From contig CAIIXF020000003.1 in the NCBI GenBank assembly GCA_903813345.2, forward strand, positions 11,920,931 through 11,984,930: DNA of 64,000 bases, written 5' to 3'. Below are positions 23,537-33,825 of the stretch, one piece after another; within the stretch, counting starts at the first letter, position 1; every line of letters begins with the position of its first letter. Source of the stretch: Owenia fusiformis (taxonomy: Eukaryota > Annelida > Polychaeta > Sabellida > Oweniidae). The position numbers and the translations under genes are program-made. Under the pieces are notes generated by a model. It made no database searches. It saw nothing but the letters and a program-made list of their open reading frames with translations, and was not told where the DNA came from.

Positions 23537-25465
23537 AATCAAGTTTATTAATGTGCAACCTGGTGCAAGTATCCTTATCCTTTATCCAAGTTGCAATCGG
23601 GTGCAACGGTCCTACTCAATGGGTGCAAAAGCCCTTATACTCCTTGATCATAGGTGCAATATATCTGTGTGCCCCTGTTCCTTACCAGGGTGCAACTCTT
23701 CAATATGCCCTTGTTCCTTAACCAAGGTGCATCTTGCACCGGTTCCTTAACCAGGGTGCAATTCCTTTATGTGTCCTTGTTCTAAACCAAAGAGCAACTC
23801 CATTATATGCCCTTGTTCCTTAACCAAGGTGCATCTTGCCCCTGTTCCTTAACCAGGGTGCAAGTCCTTTTATATGCCCTTGTTTCTAACCAAGGTGCAA
23901 CTCCTCTATATGCCCTTGTTCCTTAACCAAGGTGCATCTTGCCCCTGTACCTTAACCAGGATGCAAGTCCTCTATATTCCATTATCCAAGTTGCAATCAG
24001 GTGCAAACGTCCTTAAATCCTTTATCAGAGGTGCAACCGGGTGCAAACGTCCGGTATGGGTGCAACCTGGTGCAAATATCCTTGATTTCCTTTCTCCAAG
24101 TTGCAATCAGGTGCAAATGTCCTTTATGGGTGCAACCTGGTGCAAGTATCCTTAAACTCCTTTATCCAAGTTGCAACCAGGTGCAAATGTCCGCTATGGG
24201 TGCAACATGCTGCAAGTATCCTTAAAATCCTTTATTCAAGTTGCAATCAGGTGCAAACGTCCTTTATGGATGCAACCGGGTGCAAATGTCCGCTATGGGT
24301 GCAACCTGGTGCAAGTATCCTTAAAATGCTTTATCCACGTTGCAATCAGGTGCAAACGTCCTTTATGGATGCAACCGGGTGCAAATGTCCGCTATGGGTG
24401 CAACCTGGTGCAAGTATCCTTAAAATGCTTTATCCACGTTGCAATCAGGTGCAAACGTCCTTTATGGGTGCAACCGGGTGCAAATGTCCGCTATAGGTGC
24501 AACCTGGTGCAAATGTCCTTAAAGTATTTTATCCAAGTTGCAACCAGGTGCAAATGTCCGCTATGGGTGCAACCTGGTGCAAGTATCCTTAAATTCCTTC
24601 ATCCAAGTTGCAATCAGGTGCAAAGGTCCTTTATGGGTGCAACCTGGTGCAAGTATCCTTAAATTCCTTTATCCAATGTGCAACCGGATGCAAATGTCCG
24701 CTATTGGTGCAACCTGGTGCAAATATCCTTAATCATAGGTGCAATGTCTCTGTGTGCCCCTGTTCCTAACCAGGGTGCAACTCCTCTATATGCCCTTGTT
24801 CCTTAACCAAGGTGCATCTTGCCCCTGTTCCTTAACCAGGGTACAAATGTCTGCTATGGGTGCAACCGGGAACAAATGTCCGCTATGGGTGCAACCTGGT
24901 GCAAATATCCTTGATCATAGGTGCAATGTCTCTGTGTGCCCCTGTTCCTAACCAGGGTGCAACTCCTCTATATGCCCTTGTTCCTTAACCAAGGTGCATC
25001 TTGCCCCTGTTCCTTAACCAGGGTGCAAGTCCTTTATGTGCCCTTGTTCCTAACCAAGGTGCACCTTGCCCCTGTCCCTTAACCAGGGTTAACCAGTGCA
25101 AGTCCTTTATATGCCCTTATTATCCTTTGCACCTATGTCCAGGTTGCAATGATGGGTACAAATGCCCTTTGCACCAATATGGGGTTACAAGTTGGGTGCA
25201 ACTCTCCCTAATGTCCTTCACACCTATTCCAGATGGTTATTATGGATTCAAATATTCCTTGCACCAATATGGGGTTGCAAGTTGGGTGCAACTCTCCCAA
25301 ACATCCTTCCGTTGATTATTTTGGGTGCAAATATCCCTTGCACCGATATGGGGTTGCAAAGTTGGGTGCAACTCTCCCAAATGTCCTTCACACCTTTTTC
25401 AGGTGGTTATAATAGGTGCAAATATTCCTTGCACCGGTGTGGGGTTGCAAAGTTGGTTGCAACTC
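23537..25465. repeat. GGTGCAA minisatellite, three sub-arrays
   Basis: GGTGCAA/TTGCACC words occur every 10-25 bp for about 1.9 kb. In the middle (24250-24450), three units have an exact 99-bp period: GTGCAAACGTCC recurs at 24251, 24350 and 24449. The left part and 24740-25080 use a second unit with 'ccttaaccaaggtgcatcttgcccc'. The right part (25180-25460) uses a unit of about 80-90 bp with 'ggggttgcaagttgggtgcaactctccc'. Because 99 is a multiple of three, open frames appear in several phases; they are not genes. Confidence 0.9.
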
Positions 25466-25737
25466 TCCCAGAAATAACAATATAATGTTGAGTAAAAATA
25501 ATGAATAAAATACACACACAATCTCGGTAAATATAGTAATAGATACAATCCGATATGAATCTCTAAAACAATGTTCAAAATGTCCAGGCTAAAAAAATGG
25601 ACAAACTGTGATGATATTTGATCGAAAATCCTTCGTCAATTACTCAACAAAATATTCTTACTTACGACCCCGTAGCTGTTCCAGTCTTTTAATCCGTTAA
25701 TTCTTTGTCGCACACAACTTGACAACCTGGTCAAATT

Positions 25738-25752
25738 CCTTTTATATGCGCC
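25738..25752 (-). promoter_or_regulatory. TATA-like box
   Basis: The - strand reads GCGCATATAAAAGG, a good TATA box after a GC-rich stretch (cgcgcggcgc). Transcription would run leftward into the GTGCAA array. No gene is visible there, so its role is unknown; it may be the promoter of a mobile element. Confidence 0.35.
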
Positions 25753-25813
25753 GCGCGGACGTTTTGGACTACATACATCTGATTGGTTAATACCGCGTAA
25801 AAACTAGGTTAAT

Positions 25814-28800
25814 AGAGAGGTTTCGCAAAACGATTTTTAGCTTAACGGATGCGTCGCCGTAACGTATTTACCAGATTTATGCGTAGTCCGTTCAATCAAT
25901 ACGTGATGCGATACGGAAAACACGAAAATTGAGGCTTTTCTACGTTGGTCATTTACGTATCCCATTTTATCCTTCGATTATATTGATTTTAGTTCTAAAG
26001 GTATCATTAAATGATCAAGCACAGTGTGTTGTGTATGATTTGACTTACATTTGGTGAATGTATTTGTTTATTGTTTGACAAAAATCGAGTTTTTCAAACG
26101 GTATGTTCAATTAATTTTACACTGTATGGAATGGTATCGCAATATTTACAGTGTACATGTTTCGCACAACGTTTTAGCTACCCGTATCAAGCTCCGTAAC
26201 GTATCGATGGAGAAAAAGTGTACTCAATACGTTTGTCTAACCGACAGCAATACCGAAAGTACGTAAACTAGCGTTTTCTGTGCGTAGTTGTGTCCGTATC
26301 TATTTTGTCCTTCAAATCTTGATAAAATTTTCCCTAAATGTATCATTCTAGTAACCCACATGTGTTATCATGTATATCGTGCTAATTTTGATGAAGTAAT
26401 AGGCTTATCTGTCGATAAATTTGATTATTAGTGGGTGACCTGCAAGTTTTACGGATAAAGCTTTAGTCATAATTGTTGGTAGGCAGCCGTACGGTCTATA
26501 ATTTCTAGGGTCAATAGTAATACCGTGGTCGATTTCTTAGGGACATCAAACCAGTGGTTAGCAGCTAGGCCACCTGAATTTATATTTTGTGCCCCAAGTC
26601 AAGGGTTTTGGACTTGTTTGAGTATAGCAGCTTGGTCTTGACCTCGACTATGAATGTGATATTGGGTCTAAAGGTTGCGTTCCGCATAAATTTCTAGCCA
26701 GGGGAGCTTCTTCCCATGGTATGACTTGATCACGCATCAAGTCATGCGATCTGTGTCAAATAGTAAGCAGCCTCGTTTGGGGGACCAGGGAGACTAGTGC
26801 CCTAAAGCTTGGTGCCCAAGCTTCCCCGAACCACCGTCAGTGATTATGTGACAGGTAGAGTATATTTAGTTGATCATAAGATGATGATATTGGCGTGTAC
26901 TTTCCTATTTTGATTTTTTAAAGAAAGGCCTGACATCCCGATCCTGTAACATACCTTCTCTCTTACATAGTTGTCACGGTAGGGGCCCCAGATGTATCTA
27001 ACTCGTGGGTGGTGGTCCATGATAAGTTCTTCATGACCATCTTTATGATGATAGGAAAAGGGAAGGGGGGAGGGTGGTTGTAATTCAAGTAGATATCGGG
27101 TTGTCCCCGATTGTGTTTTGTGGTTGTCTCCAGTTGGAATATGTTAGTTGAGTATATCGGTATCAACGTTTCGTTGTGGTTTATTAGTTGTGCCTGATTT
27201 TGTTTTGATGGGTTGATTAAATCGATAAGTTTTTAGTTGAGCCTGGTTGTGTAATGATGGGTTACTGTCAGGTAGATATTGCCGAATTGTGTTGTGTCAG
27301 ATTGAGAGTCGGTTGTCTTTTGATGGTTCTTAGTGATCTAGTATCGGGTTGTGCCCTATTGTGTTATGTTAATTTTATAATGGGTTGAGTTCTCTTATGA
27401 ATATGTTATGTTGGTTGGGTAGCTGGTTGTCGGATGGGGTATCTGGTTGTGTCTGATTGTGTTGTGTTATTGGCGTTGCCTCCAATTTGAGTAAGTTAGT
27501 TGTGTATATTAGTATTACAGTTTGATTGTGTTTTATTGCTTGCGCCTGATTTTGTTTTGATTGTTTGGTTTTCGGTTTTGGAAAATTGTGTTGTGTTACT
27601 TGAACAATGGGTTGTGTTTGCTCTCGTTGGTTTATCATTGGGTTGTGCCAAATTGTGTGGTGATAATTTCACAGTTCGTTGTGTTTTCGTGGTTGTTATT
27701 TTAGTTGTGTTTTATTGGCTGTGCCCGATTGTGTTTTAATTGTTTAGTGTTGGGTTGTACACACTTGTGTTGAGTTAGTTCAACAATTGGTTGTGTTTGC
27801 CGTTGTTGTGTTTTCATTGGGTTGTGACATATTGTGTTAATTTGATAGTTGGTTGTGTTTTGGTGGTTGAAAGGCAGGTTGCGCTATTCTGGCTTTGGTG
27901 CTGGGTTATGCTCTGTTGTATTCTGTGTATGTTGTCACTGGGTTATGTTCTATTGAACTGTTGTATGATTGGTGACCTAGGTTGTGTTTGGTTGTAAAAG
28001 GTTATGTTCGATCGGGTTGTCGTGTACTATTTCGTTAAGATACAAATGGCCGTGATCAAATATGTTACTTTGCTTCCACCAAGTCGGTATCTTTTACTTA
28101 TCTGATCTTAAAGTATTACCAAAATATACAGCTGCAAAAACATGAAATTAAAGGTCCCTGTGCAGTGTGGCAAGTGATTTTAGACAGTTTCATCTTACAC
28201 CATGGGATAGAAATCAAGATAAGTAAGAGACCGACTTGGGTAAGGCTACGAATGCCTATATGGTTTGTTATATCTAAGAAACTATTTATTGGAATCACTC
28301 CGTAATAGACATTATGCATATGCCTAAGATGGAATTTTACTTTTGAGTGAAATAAAAAGAAGGCTATATGAGTAAATAGGTGTTGCAATAGAGGTCAAAT
28401 ATTTGGTTTGGCTGGATGGATTTCACTCAAGCTTGATATGGCATAATGAATCACTTCATTTCATTTGTTTAGATTGCGTGTGCTCCTTAGGAACTAATTG
28501 TAGCATTGATAAGTATATTTATAAGGGCATACTTAAAAAGACAATGAGGTCAAAAAGGATATGATGATGTTACGCCAAGCGTGCATACTTTTGTGTTAAG
28601 TCAAAACGCACTTGCTGCATTCTTAATATTCTCAGGAAAAAGTAAGTAAACGCAAATGTACACACTTATTCCAAATATCAAATATCATTTCTACCGAAAA
28701 CACGCATTTTGTTACATAATGCAGAAATCATCTTTTCTGGCCTAAGGGATATTCCCCATTTTGAAATTGATTTCATGAAATTAATAAATGACCCCTTGGG

Positions 28801-29081
28801 AAGGAAAGGGTTAATATGTATTTTTGCATTCACCAATGATAATTATGGAGTTGTGATTCTGAAAGCTGACACGCTCAAGGGTGTATTGAAAGCTTAGTGC
28901 AGATGAATTCTTTTGTTTGACCCTAGTTTTCACTACTATTAAACACGGATTGAGATGCGTATGTAATTACGTACTTCAAAAAACTAACTGCGAAACGAAA
29001 ATTATCGAAATACGTTTCCGTAAACGTAACGAGATACGGATGCGGATACGTTTTAGCTAACCCGTTGTGCGAAACCTCTCT
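25814..29081. mobile_element. 3.3-kb TIR element, AGAGAGGTTTCGC ends
   Basis: The left end AGAGAGGTTTCGCAAAACG and the right end (complement AGAGAGGTTTCGCACAACG) are inverted, and both continue into similar TTAGCT-containing sequence. AAT flanks both sides (25811-25813, 29082-29084), a candidate 3-bp duplication. A related single end occurs at 33433-33455. Both subterminal parts are rich in TACG/CGTA words (about 25840-26310 and 28950-29060). No transposase is recognisable, so it is non-autonomous or decayed. Confidence 0.65.
26990..28025. repeat. GT-rich degenerate repeat core
   Basis: The + strand here is strikingly poor in C and built of words such as GGTTGTG, TTGTGTT and TGGGTTGTG. Translating the - strand gives recurring phrases (IYxTNxxxLE, HNxxQPD), showing a longer degenerate unit of a few hundred bases. 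Open frames in either strand are by-products. Confidence 0.6.
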
Positions 29082-29089
29082 AATATGCC

Positions 29090-30105
29090 GATGAGGTTCC
29101 CCAATGGGCGATAATATGAAATTTCCGTGGATGATCATGTCACTAAAATGCTAAAAACGTGATCAATTAACTCGAAAATGATTAAAAATCAAAGTTCCTA
29201 TGAAAGATTATACGCCAATAATTGATCCGCCACTCGCCTAAACTCACCAGTTCCACTGAAATACCTGTAAAATGGCTTCGTTTTCCGATTTCGAAAGAAT
29301 GATTACATTGACTTCCTTATTTCCGGAATTTCATATCAAAACCGGTATTGGTGAAACGAAAACACGAAATAGATAATCAATTTTCATCACAGATGCTTCT
29401 TATCAGTAAACAAAGTTAGAGCATTAAAGGCCGGTTTTAAAGTTGCTAGCAACTCCCATTAAAATATCAGGTTACATCCACACTTTAACATGGTAGAGAA
29501 AGTCAGGATTGGTGAGTTTAGTTAACAGCATTGCTTAATACTCGATTTTGATTGGCTAAGCTTGAGGACTTTTAAATTTGAAAAATGTTATTTCTGTTTT
29601 TAAATGTCTTATCACAACCCAACAAAAGTATGATGTGAAAATCTATCTTCAGAATATGAACATGAAAACATTGAAAGATACACATAACAAAACCTAAAGC
29701 AATACATTTTCTCAATCAATATGAAATTTGAGAAAATTGACCAGCTTTGTGAAAATATCAAAAATCTAGTTATTTTGGCTGTTACATTAGTCTACCTCCT
29801 ATTTATACCCCATGTCCCTCTTTAACGATTGGCCGCCTTACTGTTACGTGATGCCTGCCTATAGCCTATAGAAGTCAGCTAAGGACATGAACACAGTTTC
29901 TGTAAGGGAACTCAGTGTGATATATAAGAATGCAATAATTCACGTGACTATATATTAGTGAATAATAAATTGATCTTAACAGATTCAAAGTTTAACTAGT
30001 TATGTACCTTAAATAATATACCTAGTATTTGGGAGATCTCAAGAGAAACTTGTTTGATATGACATTCCCACTGATAAATTATCATCAATTATAATTCGTT
30101 TATTC
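29090..30105. other. Unannotated spacer
   Basis: AT-rich sequence in which I see no gene, terminal repeats or tandem structure. A LINE 3' portion downstream of the 31077-31560 RT fragment may occupy the last tens of bases. Confidence 0.35.
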
Positions 30106-30111
30106 GTTCTA

Positions 30112-31075
30112 CAGTGTGTATCAAAAAAACGAAACAGATATATCATTCATTGATATTGAATATCAATGAATGATATATCTGTTTCGTTTTTTTGACCGAA
30201 TATATTATATTATTATATTCATATATTATTATATATATTATTCGGTCATGGTTGGGCGAGTAATCATTCCATTTGCAAAGTGGGCCAAAATTAGCTTGGG
30301 GCCAAGTTATAAACATCGCAAAAATCAGTGTACGGAGCCTGATGCAATATTGGAAGAAAACATAAAACCAATACTGACTGCATCCTTTTCATTCATTCCT
30401 TTTCATGTACCAAAAAACCAAATTACTCCTATTTCCAATGGAATATCATTCATTTACAGGGAGTCATGGCTGGCCGAATAATCATTCATTTTGCAAAGTG
30501 GGGCAAACTTCAGCTCGGACCTAAGTTTTAAACATTGCAAATGTCAGTACAAGGGGCATAGGGGCTATTGGAAGAAGGCGTAACAGGTGTGGCAGACAGT
30601 AAAGTGTTCATACTCATACTCTTGCAAGAATACATCCGATAGCCTCTCCAAATTGCCACCACTTCCTTGCACATATAAAGATGCGCTCATTTGTCCATGT
30701 CATGCATGGTTCAGCCCTGAGTCATCTGTGGGTTAAAGCAGCAAAAAGCAGCCCATGGGCAATGCTTTCCCAAGGTTTTGCAATATCCGGTGGAGGAATT
30801 GCGAGCACAGATGCTCAAGTCAGGGGAACTTCCATTGGCACTTAGCCCTTGTACTGATTTTTGCAATATCTAAAACTTGGTCCAGAGCCGATTTTGACCC
30901 ACTGTGCAAATGGGAGGATTTCTCACCCAACCATAACCACATGTGGATGAATGACATATCATTGCAAAGAAGAGAGACGTGGCTTAAAGGTTCATTGAAT
31001 GAAAATGATGTAGTCATCACTAGTTTTGTGATTTTACGAGATATCTACTTGTTGCGTTTTTTTTGATACGCCCTG
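30112..31075. mobile_element. 964-bp TA-flanked MITE with terminal hairpin
   Basis: The ends are CAGTGTGTATCAAAAAAACG and CGTTTTTTTTGATACGCCCTG, flanked by TA (30110-30111, 31076-31077); this is the Tc1/mariner style. A nearly perfect hairpin (about 37 bp per arm) covers 30120-30196 at the left end. The interior has a direct repeat of about 190 bp ('aatcattc-tttgcaaagtgg', 30262 and 30478) and a partly inverted third copy near 30820-30920. It splits an antisense LINE RT. Confidence 0.82.
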
Positions 31076-31076
31076 T

Positions 31077-31565
31077 ATATTATTTTGTCGTATCTTTATA
31101 TTCAGAAGATGGTATTCGTTTTGAGTGATTTTACGAAATGAAAATAACATGAATTTGGTTATGTGTACATGTATGTTAGCGCCATGTAATGTTTTGAGGG
31201 TATTGTTGATAGAATGAACTAATGTATTTAAATCTTTACCAGAACCCTCTAAATTTGTGCCATCAGCAACAATTTTTAGTTTTGGAGTAGTAGTTGCTTT
31301 CACAATGTCATTAATATATATTAAAAATAAAATTTGTCCAAGAATTGATCCTTGTGGTACACCACACGATATTTCTGTAGGGTTTGATACACAGCCTTCA
31401 TATTCAGTAATTTGAGCTGAGATCGATATGATAAGTAACTATCAAACCAATTATAAACAGTACCCCTTATTCCACAAAAGTGTAATTTTACAGAAATTAC
31501 AGAATCTGGTGATTTACAGTGTCGAGAGCTTTTGATAAATCAATAAATATCCACTTGTTTAGACT
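31077..31565 (-). pseudogene. Antisense LINE RT fragment
   Basis: The - strand translation contains WIFIDLSKALDTVNHQIL (motif A), GIRGTVYNWFDSYL, CGVPQGSILG and LIYINDIV (motif B), and a degraded ADGTNL where ADDTNL is usual (motif C). It is a CR1/L2-like RT piece with frame breaks. The MITE at 30112-31075 cuts it after NIKIRQNNI. Confidence 0.85.
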
Positions 31566-31569
31566 TATT

Positions 31570-32025
31570 TGTTTAAAACTTTTATGTGTTAATCTATAGA
31601 AAAATCTACTTGTTTAGACCCAATAAACTTAAGTTCTGAGAAAATGAGGATTTCAGCAAGGGTTGTTGACTTTACATGGGGATACAATTGACTTCAAAGC
31701 TGCATATCATTAACTTGGTAGAAGTTTCATTGCTGATCAAGAGGCTCTTCGGATCCAATTTCTTGAGAGTGAGGTACCAACAATAAGATATGGAAATGTA
31801 TGCAAAAGTGTGAAGTACATGAAACAAGTTTGAGTTTGAACATAATGTTTTGAACACAAAAAAAACATTCACTGAGTCAATCCTATTTGAATGCTAATAT
31901 GGCAAGGTGCTGATTTTACCTCCTTTCATAATGGTCCTGATTGCACAGTTATCCATAACAGTTACGTAATGACCTAGGTATCATTTGATGGAGGACAAAC
32001 TGTTTTATTATTATTATATCTTGGT
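31570..32025. other. Spacer with dispersed-repeat similarity
   Basis: No gene. Positions 31610-31700 share phrases ('aggatttcagcaag', 'acatggggata') with the foldback at 47100-47470 and, more weakly, 38320-38390, so this is a fragment of a dispersed repeat. Confidence 0.45.
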
Positions 32026-32029
32026 TACC

Positions 32030-32315
32030 GCCATATTAGGCGAGCAATACCTCATTGGTACATTCCGTATTTTGCGTATTTTACACTCGAAGATAGAGCC
32101 AGAAACTCCTCCTAGGAGTAGCCCTGTGTTCTTTTGTGTGCACAGGTACACAGACATACAGGTACACACCACAGCCTTTTACACGAGTCGTGAACCACTC
32201 AGTCAAACACCCAAAGTTACATAACGCACAAACTTGTCTGAACCGGGAATCGAACCCGGGGCCAAGCGATATTGGTAACCTTGGCTCTGCCACTGAGCCA
32301 TAGCGGGTGGACTGC
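32030..32315 (-). repeat. tRNA-derived SINE
   Basis: On the - strand the head has an A box TGGCTCAGTGGCAGAGC (near 32300) and a B box GGTTCGATTCC (near 32246), spaced as in tRNA promoters. The region between cannot be folded into a full tRNA and the acceptor stem does not pair, so it is a SINE, not a tRNA gene. The body runs to about 32030. Confidence 0.75.
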
Positions 32316-32383
32316 TACCTTCAGAAACTCTAGTATCCTGGCTTTGAAGTTGGGTTTACTTTTTTGTGGACGCCCTGTATAAC

Positions 32384-33420
32384 AAAGCTTATATTCGCGA
32401 ATTCAACGTTCGAATACCGGATTAACCTATTCATTTTTATAAATTAAACCGTCATTTCGAAGTTGTTTTAATAAACAACCCGTTAGTAGACGAACAGTTA
32501 TCAGTGGTCTCATGATTTTAATATCACTATTACGATCAATTTTAATAAAGCTGCTTGGTTGAATTAGCGAACAAATCGTAGGTCATTGTTACTTGCTACA
32601 GCAGTTAGGACCGTTCTTTAGGTAGAAAGCAACTTACTTTTTCACCCATTTGAATACATTTAAAATTGGCAAAGTTCAAATCATAATTTCTCAAATCCCA
32701 GCCCATCGAATCCTCACATCCATTCAGATCATGTAGTCCTATTCAAAAACTTCCCGTTCGGTTATATGGTGAAAAAAATATCCCACGAACGAAAAAAGAT
32801 TTTGCTACATTTATAAGCGAGCATTGATTTCTGGGCCTGTAAAAAGCACGTAGGACCTGATTACCCCATTGATTTACTGAGACCGCCAAAAATATAATTC
32901 AATTTTTTGGTTCAAAATAATAATCTGTCAGCGGTCCCTGACACTCCTACTAGCTATCACCAAACATTAATTGCCAATACATGTACACATATATGTGCCA
33001 TACATCTACAAAGTAGCGAACTAGTGTATTAAGTACTACTTTTCCTATACGATGAGCAAAACAAATCTCAAGTAGGTTATATTGACCCTATTAGTGTCAT
33101 GGTTGGGTTTGAAGGCGATAGCTTGCTGCAGTATTTCCAGCTACCGGAATACATGGCAGTTAGTATTCATATTTAAATGAGTTTGCACTGGACATACAGC
33201 TAGGATATAAAACCGTAATAATCGGTGATTTCTATTTCGCACTAATCACTTATAATTAGAAAAGTATTGTTCTGTACCAATATACATTGGTTCCTGATAA
33301 TCACTTTTCTATTTTCTAAGAAACTGACCCATTGATTATTGCCAACTAATTATCAAAAAATTATTAAACTTCAAAGACCTAATTACAAGATAATTATCAC
33401 TGACAGAATTATCATTACTT
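32384..33420 (+). repeat. Direct repeat upstream of sulfotransferase exon 1
   Basis: The pieces 32384-32595 and 33163-33370 match, in order, 33906-34290 in intron 1 (phrases 'ataccggattaa', 'cagtggtctcatgatttt', 'ataaagctgcttg', 'gataatcactttt'). About 560 bp of other sequence separates the two pieces in this copy. The repeat pair brackets exon 1. Confidence 0.7.
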
Positions 33421-33647
33421 GTGGGACACCCTGTTAGAGATGTTGCGAAATCTCTCTAATATCAATAACACTCTGTAGAATGTGTCTGTACAATACCAAA
33501 CTAGGACTCAGTGACCTACTATCAAGTGTTTGGTTTTTCGCTGTCTACTCAGGGAGATACATGTACATATTTCGACGTGTTTGTGTTGTTTGACACTTAA
33601 ACCAAAAACTGAAAAAATACAAGAAAGTAAAGAAGAACATTGGTAGA

Positions 33648-33825
33648 ATGGCCACTGATTGCTTAAGATCATATTTAAGGAAAGGTCGATGGGAATACGG
33701 CAAAGAGTACTTTAGAGATGGTGTACTTATCCTGCCTTTTGTGCATCCTGCAGCATACTCTGAAGAGACAAAGAATTTTAAGATCCGTAAAGATGATGTC
33801 TTCATGTCGTCTTTTCCTAGGGCTG
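33648..33825 (+). CDS. Sulfotransferase exon 1
   Basis: The first in-frame ATG is followed by an N-terminal region ending [15 protein letters not shown], the start of the PAPS-binding loop. The donor GCTG|GTAAGG splits a Gly codon after its first base. Any 5' UTR exon is not visible; no clear TATA box was seen upstream. Confidence 0.9.

Noticed and set aside
23537-25465. CRISPR-like repeat array
   Set aside because: Units are degenerate and contiguous with no unique spacers, and the context is an intron-bearing animal genome.
23502-25485. Overlapping open frames of 60-163 codons
   Set aside because: They arise because the minisatellite period (99 bp) is a multiple of three and the unit lacks stops; several phases are open at once and the peptides are repetitive.
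32230-32310. A tRNA gene on the - strand
   Set aside because: A and B boxes are present but acceptor and anticodon stems do not pair; it is a SINE head.
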